Source of the DNA: Streptomyces sp. NBC_00654
Lineage (GTDB): Bacteria > Actinomycetota > Actinomycetes > Streptomycetales > Streptomycetaceae
NCBI RefSeq assembly: GCF_026341775.1
Contig: NZ_JAPEOB010000003.1
Span: forward strand, 1,220,490-1,284,489
Length of the DNA: 64,000 nucleotides
Direction: 5' to 3'
The notes under the pieces are model-generated. The model worked only from the letters and a program-made list of their open reading frames with translations. It was not told the DNA's origin and did not search any database. A program made the translations under genes and the position numbers. Shown here piece after piece: positions 25,186 to 33,857 of this stretch. Position 1 is the first letter of the stretch. Every line of letters begins with the position of its first letter.

Positions 25186-28100
25186 TCAGTCCTCGCCCTC
25201 CAGGTTGCCTTCCGTCTCCAGGAAGACCTGGCGCAGCGCTTCGAGCACCGCCGGGTCGGGCTTGGCCCACATCCCGCGCGACTCGGCCTCCAGGAGGCGT
25301 TCCGCAATGCCGTGCAGGGCCCACGGGTTGGCCTGCTGGAGGAACTCCCGGTTCGTCGGGTCCAGGACGTACGTCTCGGTGAGCTTGTCGTACATCCAGT
25401 CGGCGACCACGCCCGTCGTCGCGTCGTACCCGAAGAGGTAGTCGACGGTCGCGGCCAGCTCGAAGGCGCCCTTGTAACCGTGGCGGCGCATCGCCTCGAT
25501 CCACTTGGGGTTCACGACCCGGGCGCGGAAGACGCGGGACGTCTCCTCGACCAGGGTGCGGGTGCGGACGGTCTCGGGGCGGGTGGAGTCCCCGATGTAC
25601 GCGGCCGGCGCGGTGCCCTTCAGCGCGCGCACGGTGGCGACCATGCCGCCGTGGTACTGGAAGTAGTCGTCCGAGTCGGCGATGTCGTGCTCGCGGGTGT
25701 CGGTGTTCTTCGCCGCGACCTCGATCCGCTTGTACGCGGTCTCCATCTCCTCGCGGGCCGGGCGGCCGTCGAGCTCGCGCCCGTAGGCGTAACCGCCCCA
25801 CACCGTGTAGACCTCCGCGAGGTCGGCGTCGGTGCGCCAGTCCCGGGAGTCGATGAGCTGGAGCAGACCCGCGCCGTACGTACCGGGGCGGGAGCCGAAG
25901 ATACGGGTGGTGGCCCGACGTTCGTCGCCGTGCTCGGCCAGGTCCGCCTGGGTGTGGGCGCGTACGTAGTTGTGCTCGGCCAGCTCGTCGAGCGAGGCGG
26001 CGAGCCGTACGGCGTCGTCCAGCAGACCGATCGTGTGCGGGAACGCGTCGCGGAAGAAGCCGGAGATGCGCAGCGTGACATCGATGCGGGGGCGGCCCAG
26101 TTCCTCGTACGGGATCGCCTCCAGGCCCGTCACACGGCGCGAGGCGTCGTCCCAGACGGGGCGGACGCCGAGCAGTGCGAACGCCTCCGCGATGTCGTCG
26201 CCCGCCGTGCGCATCGCGCTGGTGCCCCACAGGGACAGGCCGACCGAGGTGGGCCAGTCCCCGTTGTCGGTGCGGTAGCGCTCCAGGAGCGAGTCGGCGA
26301 GGGCCTGTCCGGTCTCCCAGGCGAGCTTGGAGGGGACGGCCTTCGGGTCGACCGAGTAGAAGTTGCGGCCGGTCGGCAGCACGTTGACCAGACCGCGCAG
26401 CGGGGAACCGGACGGGCCCGCCGGGACGAAGCCGCCGTTCAGCGCGTGGACGGCGTGGGCGAGTTCGTCGGTCGTCGCGGCGAGGCGCGGCACGACCTCG
26501 TGCGCGGCGAAGCCGAGGATGTCGGCGACAGCGGCGGGGTGTCCGGCGGCCACCGTCCCGACGGCGGCCGGGTCCCAGTCCGCGTCCTCCATCGCCTGGA
26601 CCAGGGCGCGGGCCTGCTCCTCGATGTCGTCGGCGGCGGTGCGGGTGGCGGCGGACTCGTCGAGACCGAGGGCCTCGCGCAGACCGGGCAGGGATGCCGT
26701 ACCGCCCCAGATCTGGCGGGCGCGCAGGATCGCCAGGACCAGGTTGACGCGGTCCGGGCCGGCCGGGGCGGTGCCCAGGACGTGCAGACCGTCGCGGATC
26801 TGGACGTCCTTGATCTCGCAGAGCCAGCCGTCGAGATGCATGATGAAGTCGTCGAAGCCCTCGTCCTCGGGGCGGTCCTCCAGCCCCAGGTCGTGGTCGA
26901 GCTTCGCCGCCTGGATCAGGGTCCAGATCTGGGCGCGGATCGCCGGGAGCTTCGCCGGGTCCATCGCGGCGATCTGGGCGTGCTCGTCCAGGAGCTGCTC
27001 CAGCCGGGCGATGTCGCCGTAGCTGTCCGCGCGGGCCATCGGCGGTACGAGGTGGTCGACCAGGGTGGCGTGGACGCGGCGCTTGGCCTGCGTACCCTCG
27101 CCCGGGTCGTTGACCAGGAACGGGTAGACGAGCGGGACATCACCCAGTGCCGCGTCGGGGCCGCAGGACGCGGACAGGCCCGCGTTCTTGCCGGGCAGCC
27201 ACTCCAGGTTGCCGTGCTTGCCGAGGTGGATCATCGCGTCGGCGCCGAACCCGTTGTCGTCGGCGGACGCGGCGATCCAGCGGTACGCGGCCAAGTAGTG
27301 GTGCGAGGGCGGCAGATCGGGGTCGTGGTAGATCGCGATCGGGTTCTCGCCGAAGCCGCGCGGCGGCTGAATGAGGATGAGCAGGTTGCCGCGCCGCAGG
27401 GCCGCGAGCACGATGTCGCCCTCGGGGTTCACGGACCGGTCCACGAACATCTCGCCGGGCGCCGGGCCCCAGTGCCGCTCGACGGCCTCGCGCAGATCGG
27501 CGGGGAGCGTGGCGAACCAGCGGCGGTAGTCGGCCGCCGGGATCCGCACCGGGTTGCGTGCCAACTGCTCCTCGGTCAGCCACTCCTGGTCGTGGCCGCC
27601 CGCCTCGATCAGGGCATAGATCAGCTCGTCGCCGTCACCGGAGACGAGGCCGGGGATCTCTTCCTCGGCACCGAAGTCGTACCCCTCGGCGCGGAGCCGG
27701 CGCAGCAGCGCGACGGCGCTGGCCGGGGTGTCGAGACCGACGGCGTTGCCGATGCGGGAGTGCTTGGTCGGGTACGCGGACAGCACGAGCGCGATCCGCT
27801 TCTCCGCGTTCGGGATGTGGCGGAGCCTGGCGTGCCGTACGGCGATACCGGCGACCCGGGCGGCGCGCTCGGGGTCGGCGACGTACGCGGGCAGACCGTC
27901 CTCGTCGATCTCCTTGAAGGAGAACGGCACGGTGATCAGGCGGCCGTCGAACTCCGGCACCGCGATCTGGGTGGCGGCGTCCAGCGGGGAGACGCCCTCG
28001 TCGTTCTCCTCCCAGGCGGCCCGGGGGCTGGTGAGGCAGAGCGCCTGGAGGACGGGCACATCGAGACCGGTCAGCGCGCCCGCGTCCCAGGACTCGTCGT

Positions 28101-28791
28101 CGCCGCCCGCCGACGCCTCGGCGGGCCGGGTGCCGCCCGCCGCGAGGACGGTGGTCACGATGGCGTCGGCGGCGCGGAGTTCATCGATCAGCTCGGGCTC
28201 CGGGGTACGCAGCGAGGCCACGTACAGCGGGAGGGGGCGGGCCCCCGCGTCCTCCACGGCCGTGCACAGCGCCTCGACGAACGCGGTGTTCCCGCTCATG
28301 TGGTGGGCGCGGTAGTACAGCACGGCGACGGTGGGCGCCGACGCGTCGGTCTCCCGGGCCGTCCGCTCCAGCGGGCCCCACGCGGGGGCCGGGGCGGGCG
28401 GCTCGAAGCCGTGGCCGGTGAGCAGCACGGTGTCGGACAGGAAGCGGGCCAGCTGGCCGAGGTTGGCGGGGCCGCCGTGCGCCAGGTACGCGTGTGCCTC
28501 GGCGGCGATGCCGATGGGAACGGTGGACGCGGCCATCAGCTGGGCGTCCGGGGCCTGCTCGCCGGTCAGCACCACGACCGGGAGGCCCGCGGCCAGCAGC
28601 TGGTCCAGGCCTTCCTGCCAGGCGCGTACGCCGCCGAGGAGACGTACGACGACGAGGTCCACGCCGTCCAGGAGCTGCGGAAGGCCGTCCAGCGGGAGCC
28701 GGGAGGGGTTGGCGTAGCGGTAGCTGACCGGGCCGTCGGAGGCGCGGGCGCTCAGCAGGTCGGTGTCGGACGTCGACAGGAGCAGGATCAT
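25186..28791 (-). CDS. cobN: Cobaltochelatase subunit CobN
   Basis: Large subunit (1201 residues) of the ATP-dependent chelatase that inserts cobalt into hydrogenobyrinic acid a,c-diamide in aerobic cobalamin synthesis. It is full length, with CobN/BchH motifs such as VAVLYYRAHHMSGN, IQPPRGFGENP, HLGKHGNLEWLPGK and VSAYPTKHSRIGNAVGLDTP. The partner ATPase subunits (CobS/CobT or ChlI/ChlD type) are not in the window. It is read leftward from a cobalamin riboswitch in its leader, so it should be switched off by adenosylcobalamin. Confidence 0.97.
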   Translation of the reverse strand: MILLLSTSDTDLLSARASDGPVSYRYANPSRLPLDGLPQLLDGVDLVVVRLLGGVRAWQEGLDQLLAAGLPVVVLTGEQAPDAQLMAASTVPIGIAAEAHAYLAHGGPANLGQLARFLSDTVLLTGHGFEPPAPAPAWGPLERTARETDASAPTVAVLYYRAHHMSGNTAFVEALCTAVEDAGARPLPLYVASLRTPEPELIDELRAADAIVTTVLAAGGTRPAEASAGGDDESWDAGALTGLDVPVLQALCLTSPRAAWEENDEGVSPLDAATQIAVPEFDGRLITVPFSFKEIDEDGLPAYVADPERAARVAGIAVRHARLRHIPNAEKRIALVLSAYPTKHSRIGNAVGLDTPASAVALLRRLRAEGYDFGAEEEIPGLVSGDGDELIYALIEAGGHDQEWLTEEQLARNPVRIPAADYRRWFATLPADLREAVERHWGPAPGEMFVDRSVNPEGDIVLAALRRGNLLILIQPPRGFGENPIAIYHDPDLPPSHHYLAAYRWIAASADDNGFGADAMIHLGKHGNLEWLPGKNAGLSASCGPDAALGDVPLVYPFLVNDPGEGTQAKRRVHATLVDHLVPPMARADSYGDIARLEQLLDEHAQIAAMDPAKLPAIRAQIWTLIQAAKLDHDLGLEDRPEDEGFDDFIMHLDGWLCEIKDVQIRDGLHVLGTAPAGPDRVNLVLAILRARQIWGGTASLPGLREALGLDESAATRTAADDIEEQARALVQAMEDADWDPAAVGTVAAGHPAAVADILGFAAHEVVPRLAATTDELAHAVHALNGGFVPAGPSGSPLRGLVNVLPTGRNFYSVDPKAVPSKLAWETGQALADSLLERYRTDNGDWPTSVGLSLWGTSAMRTAGDDIAEAFALLGVRPVWDDASRRVTGLEAIPYEELGRPRIDVTLRISGFFRDAFPHTIGLLDDAVRLAASLDELAEHNYVRAHTQADLAEHGDERRATTRIFGSRPGTYGAGLLQLIDSRDWRTDADLAEVYTVWGGYAYGRELDGRPAREEMETAYKRIEVAAKNTDTREHDIADSDDYFQYHGGMVATVRALKGTAPAAYIGDSTRPETVRTRTLVEETSRVFRARVVNPKWIEAMRRHGYKGAFELAATVDYLFGYDATTGVVADWMYDKLTETYVLDPTNREFLQQANPWALHGIAERLLEAESRGMWAKPDPAVLEALRQVFLETEGNLEGED

Positions 28792-28884
28792 GCTGCGTCA
28801 GGCCTTCCTCGGGGTGTCCACGCCCCGGGCGGTGTCGAAGTGGGCTCCCCTGTGCTCAGGCGGACCGGATCGGTCCGAGAGCGT

Positions 28885-29012
28885 GGGGAAGGGAGTTCCT
28901 GACTCGCCCGGCCACTGCGTCGGCCGGGCTCACAGTGGCGGGACCGCGCCGGAATCTCACCGGGCTTCCTCCCCTGTCGCCGTCTGGCGATGACGGACCG
29001 TATGGCCCGCCG
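28885..29012 (-). promoter_or_regulatory. Cobalamin riboswitch upstream of cobN
   Basis: Read leftward, the leader contains the B12 core GGAAGCCCGGTGAGATTCCG, then GCGGTCCCGCCACTGTGA (B12 box) and GAGTCAGGAACTCCC, in the order and spacing of adenosylcobalamin riboswitches. It lies about 95 bases upstream of the cobN ATG. A TAGGAT at 29018-29023 could be the promoter -10. The downstream leader can pair near the ribosome site, suggesting translational control, but this was not folded computationally. Ends are approximate. Confidence 0.93.
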
Positions 29013-29059
29013 CCTGCATCCTAAGCGGGTGGGGTGCCGCAGTGGGTGGGCGCGGGTGC

Positions 29060-29290
29060 GGAAGGTTGGCGCTGCCCGTGGCGGAGGGCTGGTGCCGGCC
29101 GTGGCGGAGCGCCGGTGCCGGCCATGGCGGGGGGGGGGCTGGTGCTCCCTGCGGCGGAGGGCCGGAGTGGAAGGTTGGTGGGCCGGAGTGGAAGGCCGGC
29201 GGGCTGGGGTTGAGGGCCGGTGGGCTGGAGTTGAGGACCGGAGTCGGGGGCCGGTGCTCCCTGCGGCGGGGGGCCGGAGTTGTAGGTCAC
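29060..29290. repeat. Imperfect G/C-rich repeats upstream of cobG
   Basis: The gap between the riboswitch and cobG (about 300 bases) is filled by variants of GGGCCGGAGTGGAAGG and a longer unit TGCTCCCTGCGGCGG followed by GGGCCGGAGT, which appears at about 29143 and 29252. No gene is supported; the cobG promoter must lie here. Confidence 0.75.
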
Positions 29291-29327
29291 AGGAAGCGTG
29301 GGGTGGGCGGTCGGTATGCTCGCCGCC

Positions 29328-30614
29328 ATGTCCGATTCCGCCCTCTCGCCCCGGTCCACGGGTGCCTCCGCCGTCCCGAGCGGTGGCGATGCCTGCCCGG
29401 GAACGCTGAGGCTGCACCGGGCGGACGACGGTGCGCTGGCACGGGTCCGGGTGCCCGGTGGAGTGCTGACCGCCGACCGGGCCGAGGCCCTGCTGACGGT
29501 GGCCGGGCGGCTCGGCGACGGTGACCTCCATCTCACCTCACGGGGCAACGTCCAGCTGCGTGGGCTGGCTCCCGGCTGCGGGGCGGAGCTGGCCCGGTCG
29601 CTGGGCGAGGCCGGGCTGCTGCCCTCCGAAGCGCACGAGCGGGTGCGCAACATCGTCGCCTCGCCGCTCTCGGGGATCGACGACAGCGGGCTCCCGGACA
29701 TCCGTTCCTGGCTGACCGGGCTGGACGCGCTGCTCTGCGGGAGCGAGCGGGCGACGGGGCTCTCGGGCCGTTTCCTGTTCGCCCTCGACGACGGCCGCGG
29801 CGATGTGGACGCCCTCGGCGCCGATGTGACCCTGATCGCGGACGGTGCGGGCGCGCTGCTGCGGGTCGGGGGCGACGACGCGGTGTTCCGGCTGCCCGCC
29901 TCCGACGGTCCCCGCGCCGCGCTCCTCGCCGCCGAGGTGTTCCTCGGCCTGGCCCGGGAGACCGGTGCCTGGCGGGTGAAGGACCTGCCCGACGGTGCCC
30001 GCGCCGCGCTGCCGGACGAGGTCGCGCGGCGGGTCCGCCCGCAGGGCCCGGCCGTCCACCGCGAACGCCCGCGCGCCGCTCGTCCCCCGGCCCCGGGTGC
30101 GGTGGCCGGACCGCACGGCCGCGCCGCGCTCAGTACCGGCGTACCGCTCGGGCGGCTCGGCCCGGCGCAGTGGCGGCTCCTCACCGGGATCTCCCGGGAC
30201 CGGGGCTCCGGCGAACTGCGGCTCACCCCGTGGCGCGGAGTGGTCGTCCCCGGGCTCCCCTCGCGGGATGCCCCGCAGGCGCTCCGTACCCTCGCCGGCA
30301 CCGGGCTGATCACCGGGCCCGACTCCCCCTGGACCGGCGTGGGGGCCTGTATCGGGCACCCGGGCTGCGCGAAGTCCCTGGCCGATGTGCGGGCCGAGGC
30401 GGGGGCCGCCGTCGGACCGCTCGGGCGGCTACCTGTGTACTGGTCCGGGTGCGAACGCCGGTGCGGCCATCCGCACGGGGAGTGGATCGACGTGGTGGCC
30501 ACCGCGGACGGGCACCGGATCTCGCACGTACGGGGGGACCGCCGCGAGGCTCCGGTGACGGTCCGGGACGATCCGGCCGCGCTCGCCGCCGCGGTCGCCG
30601 AAGCCCGTGCCTGA
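29328..30614 (+). CDS. cobG: Precorrin-3B synthase (CobG-type)
   Basis: A 428-residue siroheme/[4Fe-4S] protein of the nitrite/sulfite reductase superfamily that uses O2 to hydroxylate and lactonise precorrin-3A ahead of ring contraction. Visible motifs are the substrate-anion region LTSRGNVQLRGL near the N-terminus and the cluster-binding cysteines CIGHPGCAKS with GCERRCGHP near the C-terminus. The ATG at 29328 lacks a good ribosome site; GTG or ATG codons slightly upstream are possible. It begins the rightward cob operon and implies an aerobic cobalamin route. Confidence 0.88.
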   Translation: MSDSALSPRSTGASAVPSGGDACPGTLRLHRADDGALARVRVPGGVLTADRAEALLTVAGRLGDGDLHLTSRGNVQLRGLAPGCGAELARSLGEAGLLPSEAHERVRNIVASPLSGIDDSGLPDIRSWLTGLDALLCGSERATGLSGRFLFALDDGRGDVDALGADVTLIADGAGALLRVGGDDAVFRLPASDGPRAALLAAEVFLGLARETGAWRVKDLPDGARAALPDEVARRVRPQGPAVHRERPRAARPPAPGAVAGPHGRAALSTGVPLGRLGPAQWRLLTGISRDRGSGELRLTPWRGVVVPGLPSRDAPQALRTLAGTGLITGPDSPWTGVGACIGHPGCAKSLADVRAEAGAAVGPLGRLPVYWSGCERRCGHPHGEWIDVVATADGHRISHVRGDRREAPVTVRDDPAALAAAVAEARA

Positions 30615-30649
30615 CCGGTACCGGCACCGGCACCGGCACCGGCACCGGT
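30614..30649. repeat. Six-copy hexanucleotide repeat
   Basis: Six consecutive copies of ACCGGY begin at the last base of the cobG stop codon region, within the 180-base gap to cobH. Confidence 0.93.
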
Positions 30650-30723
30650 GACCGTGTACGTATGGCCCGTCCGCCAGCCCCGTCCGCCAGCCCCGCCCCG
30701 TCCCCTCCCTGTCCCCGCCCCGT

Positions 30724-30770
30724 TCCTGTCCCTGCCCCCTGTCCCCCTGTCCCCTGTCCCCTGTCCCCTG
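30724..30770. repeat. CCTGTCC heptamer tandem repeat before cobH
   Basis: About five units of CCTGTCC, with one-base length variation, precede cobH by about 25 bases. It probably alters spacing in the cobG-cobH leader. Confidence 0.85.
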
Positions 30771-30794
30771 GACGAAGAAGAAAGCGACAGCACT

Positions 30795-31421
30795 GTGCAT
30801 CAGTACGAGAAGGACGGACCGGCGATCTACCGCCAGTCCTTCGCCACCATCCGCGCGGAGGCGGATCTGGCCGGTCTGCCCGCCGATGTGAGCCAGGTAG
30901 CCGTCCGGATGATCCACGCCTGCGGCATGGTCGACCTCGTACGCGATCTCGCTTTCTCCCCGGACGCCGTGGCCCACGCCCGTACGGCGCTGCGCGCCGG
31001 CGCACCCATCCTCTGCGACGTGGCCATGGTCGCCAGCGGGGTCACCCGCAAGCGGCTCCCGGCGGACAACGACGTGGTGTGCACCCTGTCCGACCCGGCG
31101 GTGCCGGAGCTCGCGGCGAAGATGGGGACCACGCGCAGCGCGGCGGCCCTGGAGCTGTGGCGCGACCGGATGGAGGGTGCCGTCGTGGCCGTGGGCAACG
31201 CGCCCACCGCCCTCTTCCGGCTGCTGGAGATGATCGAGGAGGGCGCCCCGCGCCCCGCCGCCGTCATCGGGGTCCCGGTCGGCTTCATCGGTGCCGCCGA
31301 GTCGAAGGAGGCCCTGGCCGCCCACCCGTCCGGCCTGGAGCACCTGATCGTGCGCGGCCGCCGCGGCGGCAGCGCGATAGCGGCGGCGGCGCTCAACGCG
31401 ATCGCCAGCGAGGAAGAGTAG
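30795..31421 (+). CDS. cobH: Precorrin-8X methylmutase
   Basis: A 208-residue enzyme that moves the C11 methyl group to C12 of precorrin-8X, giving hydrogenobyrinic acid. Family motifs include the N-terminal [15 protein letters not shown], the catalytic-histidine region [23 protein letters not shown] and the C-terminal [14 protein letters not shown]. The GTG at 30795 is chosen to match the usual N-terminus. Its TAG stop shares one base with the GTG of cobIJ, so translation is coupled. Confidence 0.96.
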   Translation: MHQYEKDGPAIYRQSFATIRAEADLAGLPADVSQVAVRMIHACGMVDLVRDLAFSPDAVAHARTALRAGAPILCDVAMVASGVTRKRLPADNDVVCTLSDPAVPELAAKMGTTRSAAALELWRDRMEGAVVAVGNAPTALFRLLEMIEEGAPRPAAVIGVPVGFIGAAESKEALAAHPSGLEHLIVRGRRGGSAIAAAALNAIASEEE

Positions 31422-33025
31422 TGAGCGACAGCGTGAGCAAGGCAGGCAAGGCGGGCAGGACGGGCAGGCTCTACGGCGTGGGGCTCGGTCCCGGCGACCC
31501 GTCCCTGATGACCGTACGGGCCGTCCAGGTCATCGGCGAGGCCGATGTCGTGGCGTACCACAGTGCCCGGCACGGCCGTTCCATCGCCCGCTCCATCGCG
31601 GCCGGGCACCTGCGCGCCGACCACATCGAGGAGGCGCTGGTCTACCCCGTCACCACGGAGACCACGGACCACCCGGGCGGCTACCGGGGCGCCCTGGAGG
31701 AGTTCTACGCCGAGGCCGCGGCCCGGCTCGCGGTGCACCTGGACGCCGGGCGCACCGTCGCCGTGCTCGCCGAGGGCGACCCGCTCTTCTACGGCTCGTA
31801 CATGCACATGCACAAGCGGCTCGCGGACCGGTACGACACCGAGGTCATCCCCGGCGTCACCTCGGTCAGCGCCGCGGCGGCCCGGCTCGGCACCCCGCTC
31901 GTCGAGGGCGAGGAGATCCTGACGATCCTGCCCGGCACGCTGCCCGAGGAGGAGCTGACGGCCCGCCTGGCGGCCACGGACTCCGCGGTGGTGATGAAGC
32001 TGGGCCGTACGTTCCCGGCGGTGCGCCGTGCGTTCGAGGGGTCGGGGCGGCTGCCCGAGGCCCGGTACGTGGAGCGCGCCACGATGGCCGGGGAGCGCAC
32101 CGGCGACCTGGCGGACGTGGAGGCCGGTTCCGTCCCGTACTTCGCGGTCGCCGTGCTGCCGAGCCGGATCGACGCGCCCCGCCCCGAGCGGGCGCCGGGC
32201 GCGGGCGAGGTGGTCGTGGTCGGCACCGGACCCGCCGGGCCGCTGTGGCTGACGCCCGAGACGCGCGGGGCGCTGGCCGCCGCCGACGACGTGGTCGGGT
32301 ACACGACGTATCTGGACCGGGTGCCGGTACGGCCGGGCCAGGCACGCCACGGCTCCGACAACAAGGTCGAGTCCGAGCGCGCCGAGTTCGCCCTCGACCT
32401 GGCCCGGCGCGGGCGGCGGGTGGCCGTGGTGTCGGGCGGCGACCCCGGGGTCTTCGCCATGGCGACGGCCGTACTGGAGGTGGCCTCGCAGGACGCCTAC
32501 GCGGACATCGCGGTACGGGTCCTGCCGGGGGTGACCGCGGCCAACGCGGCCGCCGCCCGCGCGGGCGCCCCGCTCGGCCACGACTACGCCACGATCTCGC
32601 TGTCCGACCGGCTCAAGCCGTGGGAGGTCATCGCGGAGCGGCTGCGCGCGGCGGCGACGGCGGACCTGGTGATGGCCCTGTACAACCCCGGTTCGAAGAG
32701 CCGGACCTGGCAGGTCGGCAAGGCACGCGACCTGCTGCTCGAACACCGCTCGCCGGACACGCCCGTGGTGCTCGGCCGGGACGTCGGCGGGCCGGCCGAG
32801 AGCGTGCGTACGGTGCGGCTCGCCGATCTCGACCCGGCGGAGGTCGACATGCGGACCATCCTGATCGTGGGCTCGTCGCAGACGCGGTGGGTGCGGCGGG
32901 GCGGCGACGGGCAGCAGATCGTGTGGACGCCGAGGCGGTACCCGGAGGCCCAGGAGGTTCCGGAGGTCCCGGAGGCCCAGGAGGCTCAGGAGGTTCCGGA
33001 GACCCAGGAGGTCCCGGAGGCCTAG
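31421..33025 (+). CDS. cobIJ: Fused precorrin-2 C20- / precorrin-3B C17-methyltransferase
   Basis: A 534-residue fusion of two SAM-dependent tetrapyrrole methyltransferases. Residues about 12-250 are the CobI part (YGVGLGPGDPSLMTVRAV, AEGDPLFYGSYMHM). Residues about 265-505 are the CobJ part, which methylates C17 and contracts the ring (VVGTGPAGPLWLTPE, VVSGGDPGVFAMA, ALYNPGSKSRTWQ). The C-terminus is a repetitive PEAQEVPE tail made by a minisatellite that runs past the stop codon. GTG 31421 overlaps the cobH stop by one base. The fusion is common in actinomycetes. Confidence 0.95.
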   Translation: MSDSVSKAGKAGRTGRLYGVGLGPGDPSLMTVRAVQVIGEADVVAYHSARHGRSIARSIAAGHLRADHIEEALVYPVTTETTDHPGGYRGALEEFYAEAAARLAVHLDAGRTVAVLAEGDPLFYGSYMHMHKRLADRYDTEVIPGVTSVSAAAARLGTPLVEGEEILTILPGTLPEEELTARLAATDSAVVMKLGRTFPAVRRAFEGSGRLPEARYVERATMAGERTGDLADVEAGSVPYFAVAVLPSRIDAPRPERAPGAGEVVVVGTGPAGPLWLTPETRGALAAADDVVGYTTYLDRVPVRPGQARHGSDNKVESERAEFALDLARRGRRVAVVSGGDPGVFAMATAVLEVASQDAYADIAVRVLPGVTAANAAAARAGAPLGHDYATISLSDRLKPWEVIAERLRAAATADLVMALYNPGSKSRTWQVGKARDLLLEHRSPDTPVVLGRDVGGPAESVRTVRLADLDPAEVDMRTILIVGSSQTRWVRRGGDGQQIVWTPRRYPEAQEVPEVPEAQEAQEVPETQEVPEA

Positions 33026-33071
33026 GAGGCTCAGGAGGTCCCGGAGGCCTAGGAGGTCCCGGAGGTCCCGG
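32942..33071. repeat. 9 bp-period minisatellite spanning cobIJ and cobK 3' ends
   Basis: About fourteen units of a 9-base pattern (GGAGGCCCA, GGAGGTCCC, GGAGGTTCC) run across the last 80 bases of cobIJ, the 23-base intergenic gap and the last codons of the convergent cobK. Copy-number change would alter the tails of both proteins. Confidence 0.9.
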
Positions 33072-33822
33072 GTCTGCCCACACCGCGCAGCCAGGCCTCG
33101 GCCTCCTCCGGGGTGGCGGCCACCGGGACCCCCTCGGGGACGGGTGGCCGCCGGACCACGACGACCGGGATACCGGCCTCGCGGGCGGCGGTCAGCTTCG
33201 GGGCTGTCGCGTCGCCGCCACTGTCCTTGGTGACGAGGACGTCGAGGCGGTGGCGGCGGATCAGCTCCTGTTCCCCGTCCAGGGTGAACGGCCCCCGGTC
33301 GAGCAGCACCTCCATCCGGGGCGGGCAGGGCCCTTCCGGGGCGTCCACCGAGCGCATCAGGAACCACAGCGCGTCCAGCCCGGAGAACGCCGCGAGCCCC
33401 ATCCGGCCGGTCGTGAGGAACACCCGCTCCCCCAGCGCGGGCAGCAGTTCCGCCGCCTCGTCCAGCGACCCGGCCGGGTGCCACCGGTCGCCGTCCCCGG
33501 GTACCCAGCCCGGCCGGCGCAGCGCCAGCAGGGGAACATGGGCCGTGGCGGCCGCCGCGGCCGCGTGGAAACTGATCGTCCCGGCGAAAGGATGGGTGGC
33601 GTCGATGAGCGCATCCACCTCGTGCTCCCGCAGCCACGCGGCGAGCCCGTCCGTGCCGCCGAAGCCGCCGACGCGGACCTCGCCCGGCGGGAGCCTCGGT
33701 CCGGCCACCCGCCCGGCGAGCGAACTGGTCACCCGGATGTCCCCGCCCGCGTCCTTGTGCTCCGCCAGGGACTCGGCGAGGCGACGGGCCTCGGTCGTCC
33801 CGCCGAGGACGAGTACATGCAT
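33049..33822 (-). CDS. cobK: Precorrin-6A reductase
   Basis: NADPH-dependent reductase of the corrin macrocycle, 257 residues from ATG 33822. It has an N-terminal nucleotide-binding motif (HVLVLGGTTEARRLAESL) and family motifs such as DALIDATHPFA, VFLTTGRMGL and LVTKDSGG. The ATG is preferred over GTG 33828 because GAGAGGG lies 9 bases upstream. It is read opposite to the other cob genes here, convergent with cobIJ and divergent from cbiD. Confidence 0.94.
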   Translation of the reverse strand: MHVLVLGGTTEARRLAESLAEHKDAGGDIRVTSSLAGRVAGPRLPPGEVRVGGFGGTDGLAAWLREHEVDALIDATHPFAGTISFHAAAAAATAHVPLLALRRPGWVPGDGDRWHPAGSLDEAAELLPALGERVFLTTGRMGLAAFSGLDALWFLMRSVDAPEGPCPPRMEVLLDRGPFTLDGEQELIRRHRLDVLVTKDSGGDATAPKLTAAREAGIPVVVVRRPPVPEGVPVAATPEEAEAWLRGVGRPGTSGTS

Positions 33823-33857
33823 CACCACGGTCCCTCTCCATGAGCAGCGAGGCCCCC

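Noticed and set aside
25105..28902. A 1265-residue open frame opposite cobN
   Set aside because: It is antisense to a clear cobN, with arginine/glycine/valine-rich nonsense typical of G+C-rich shadow frames.
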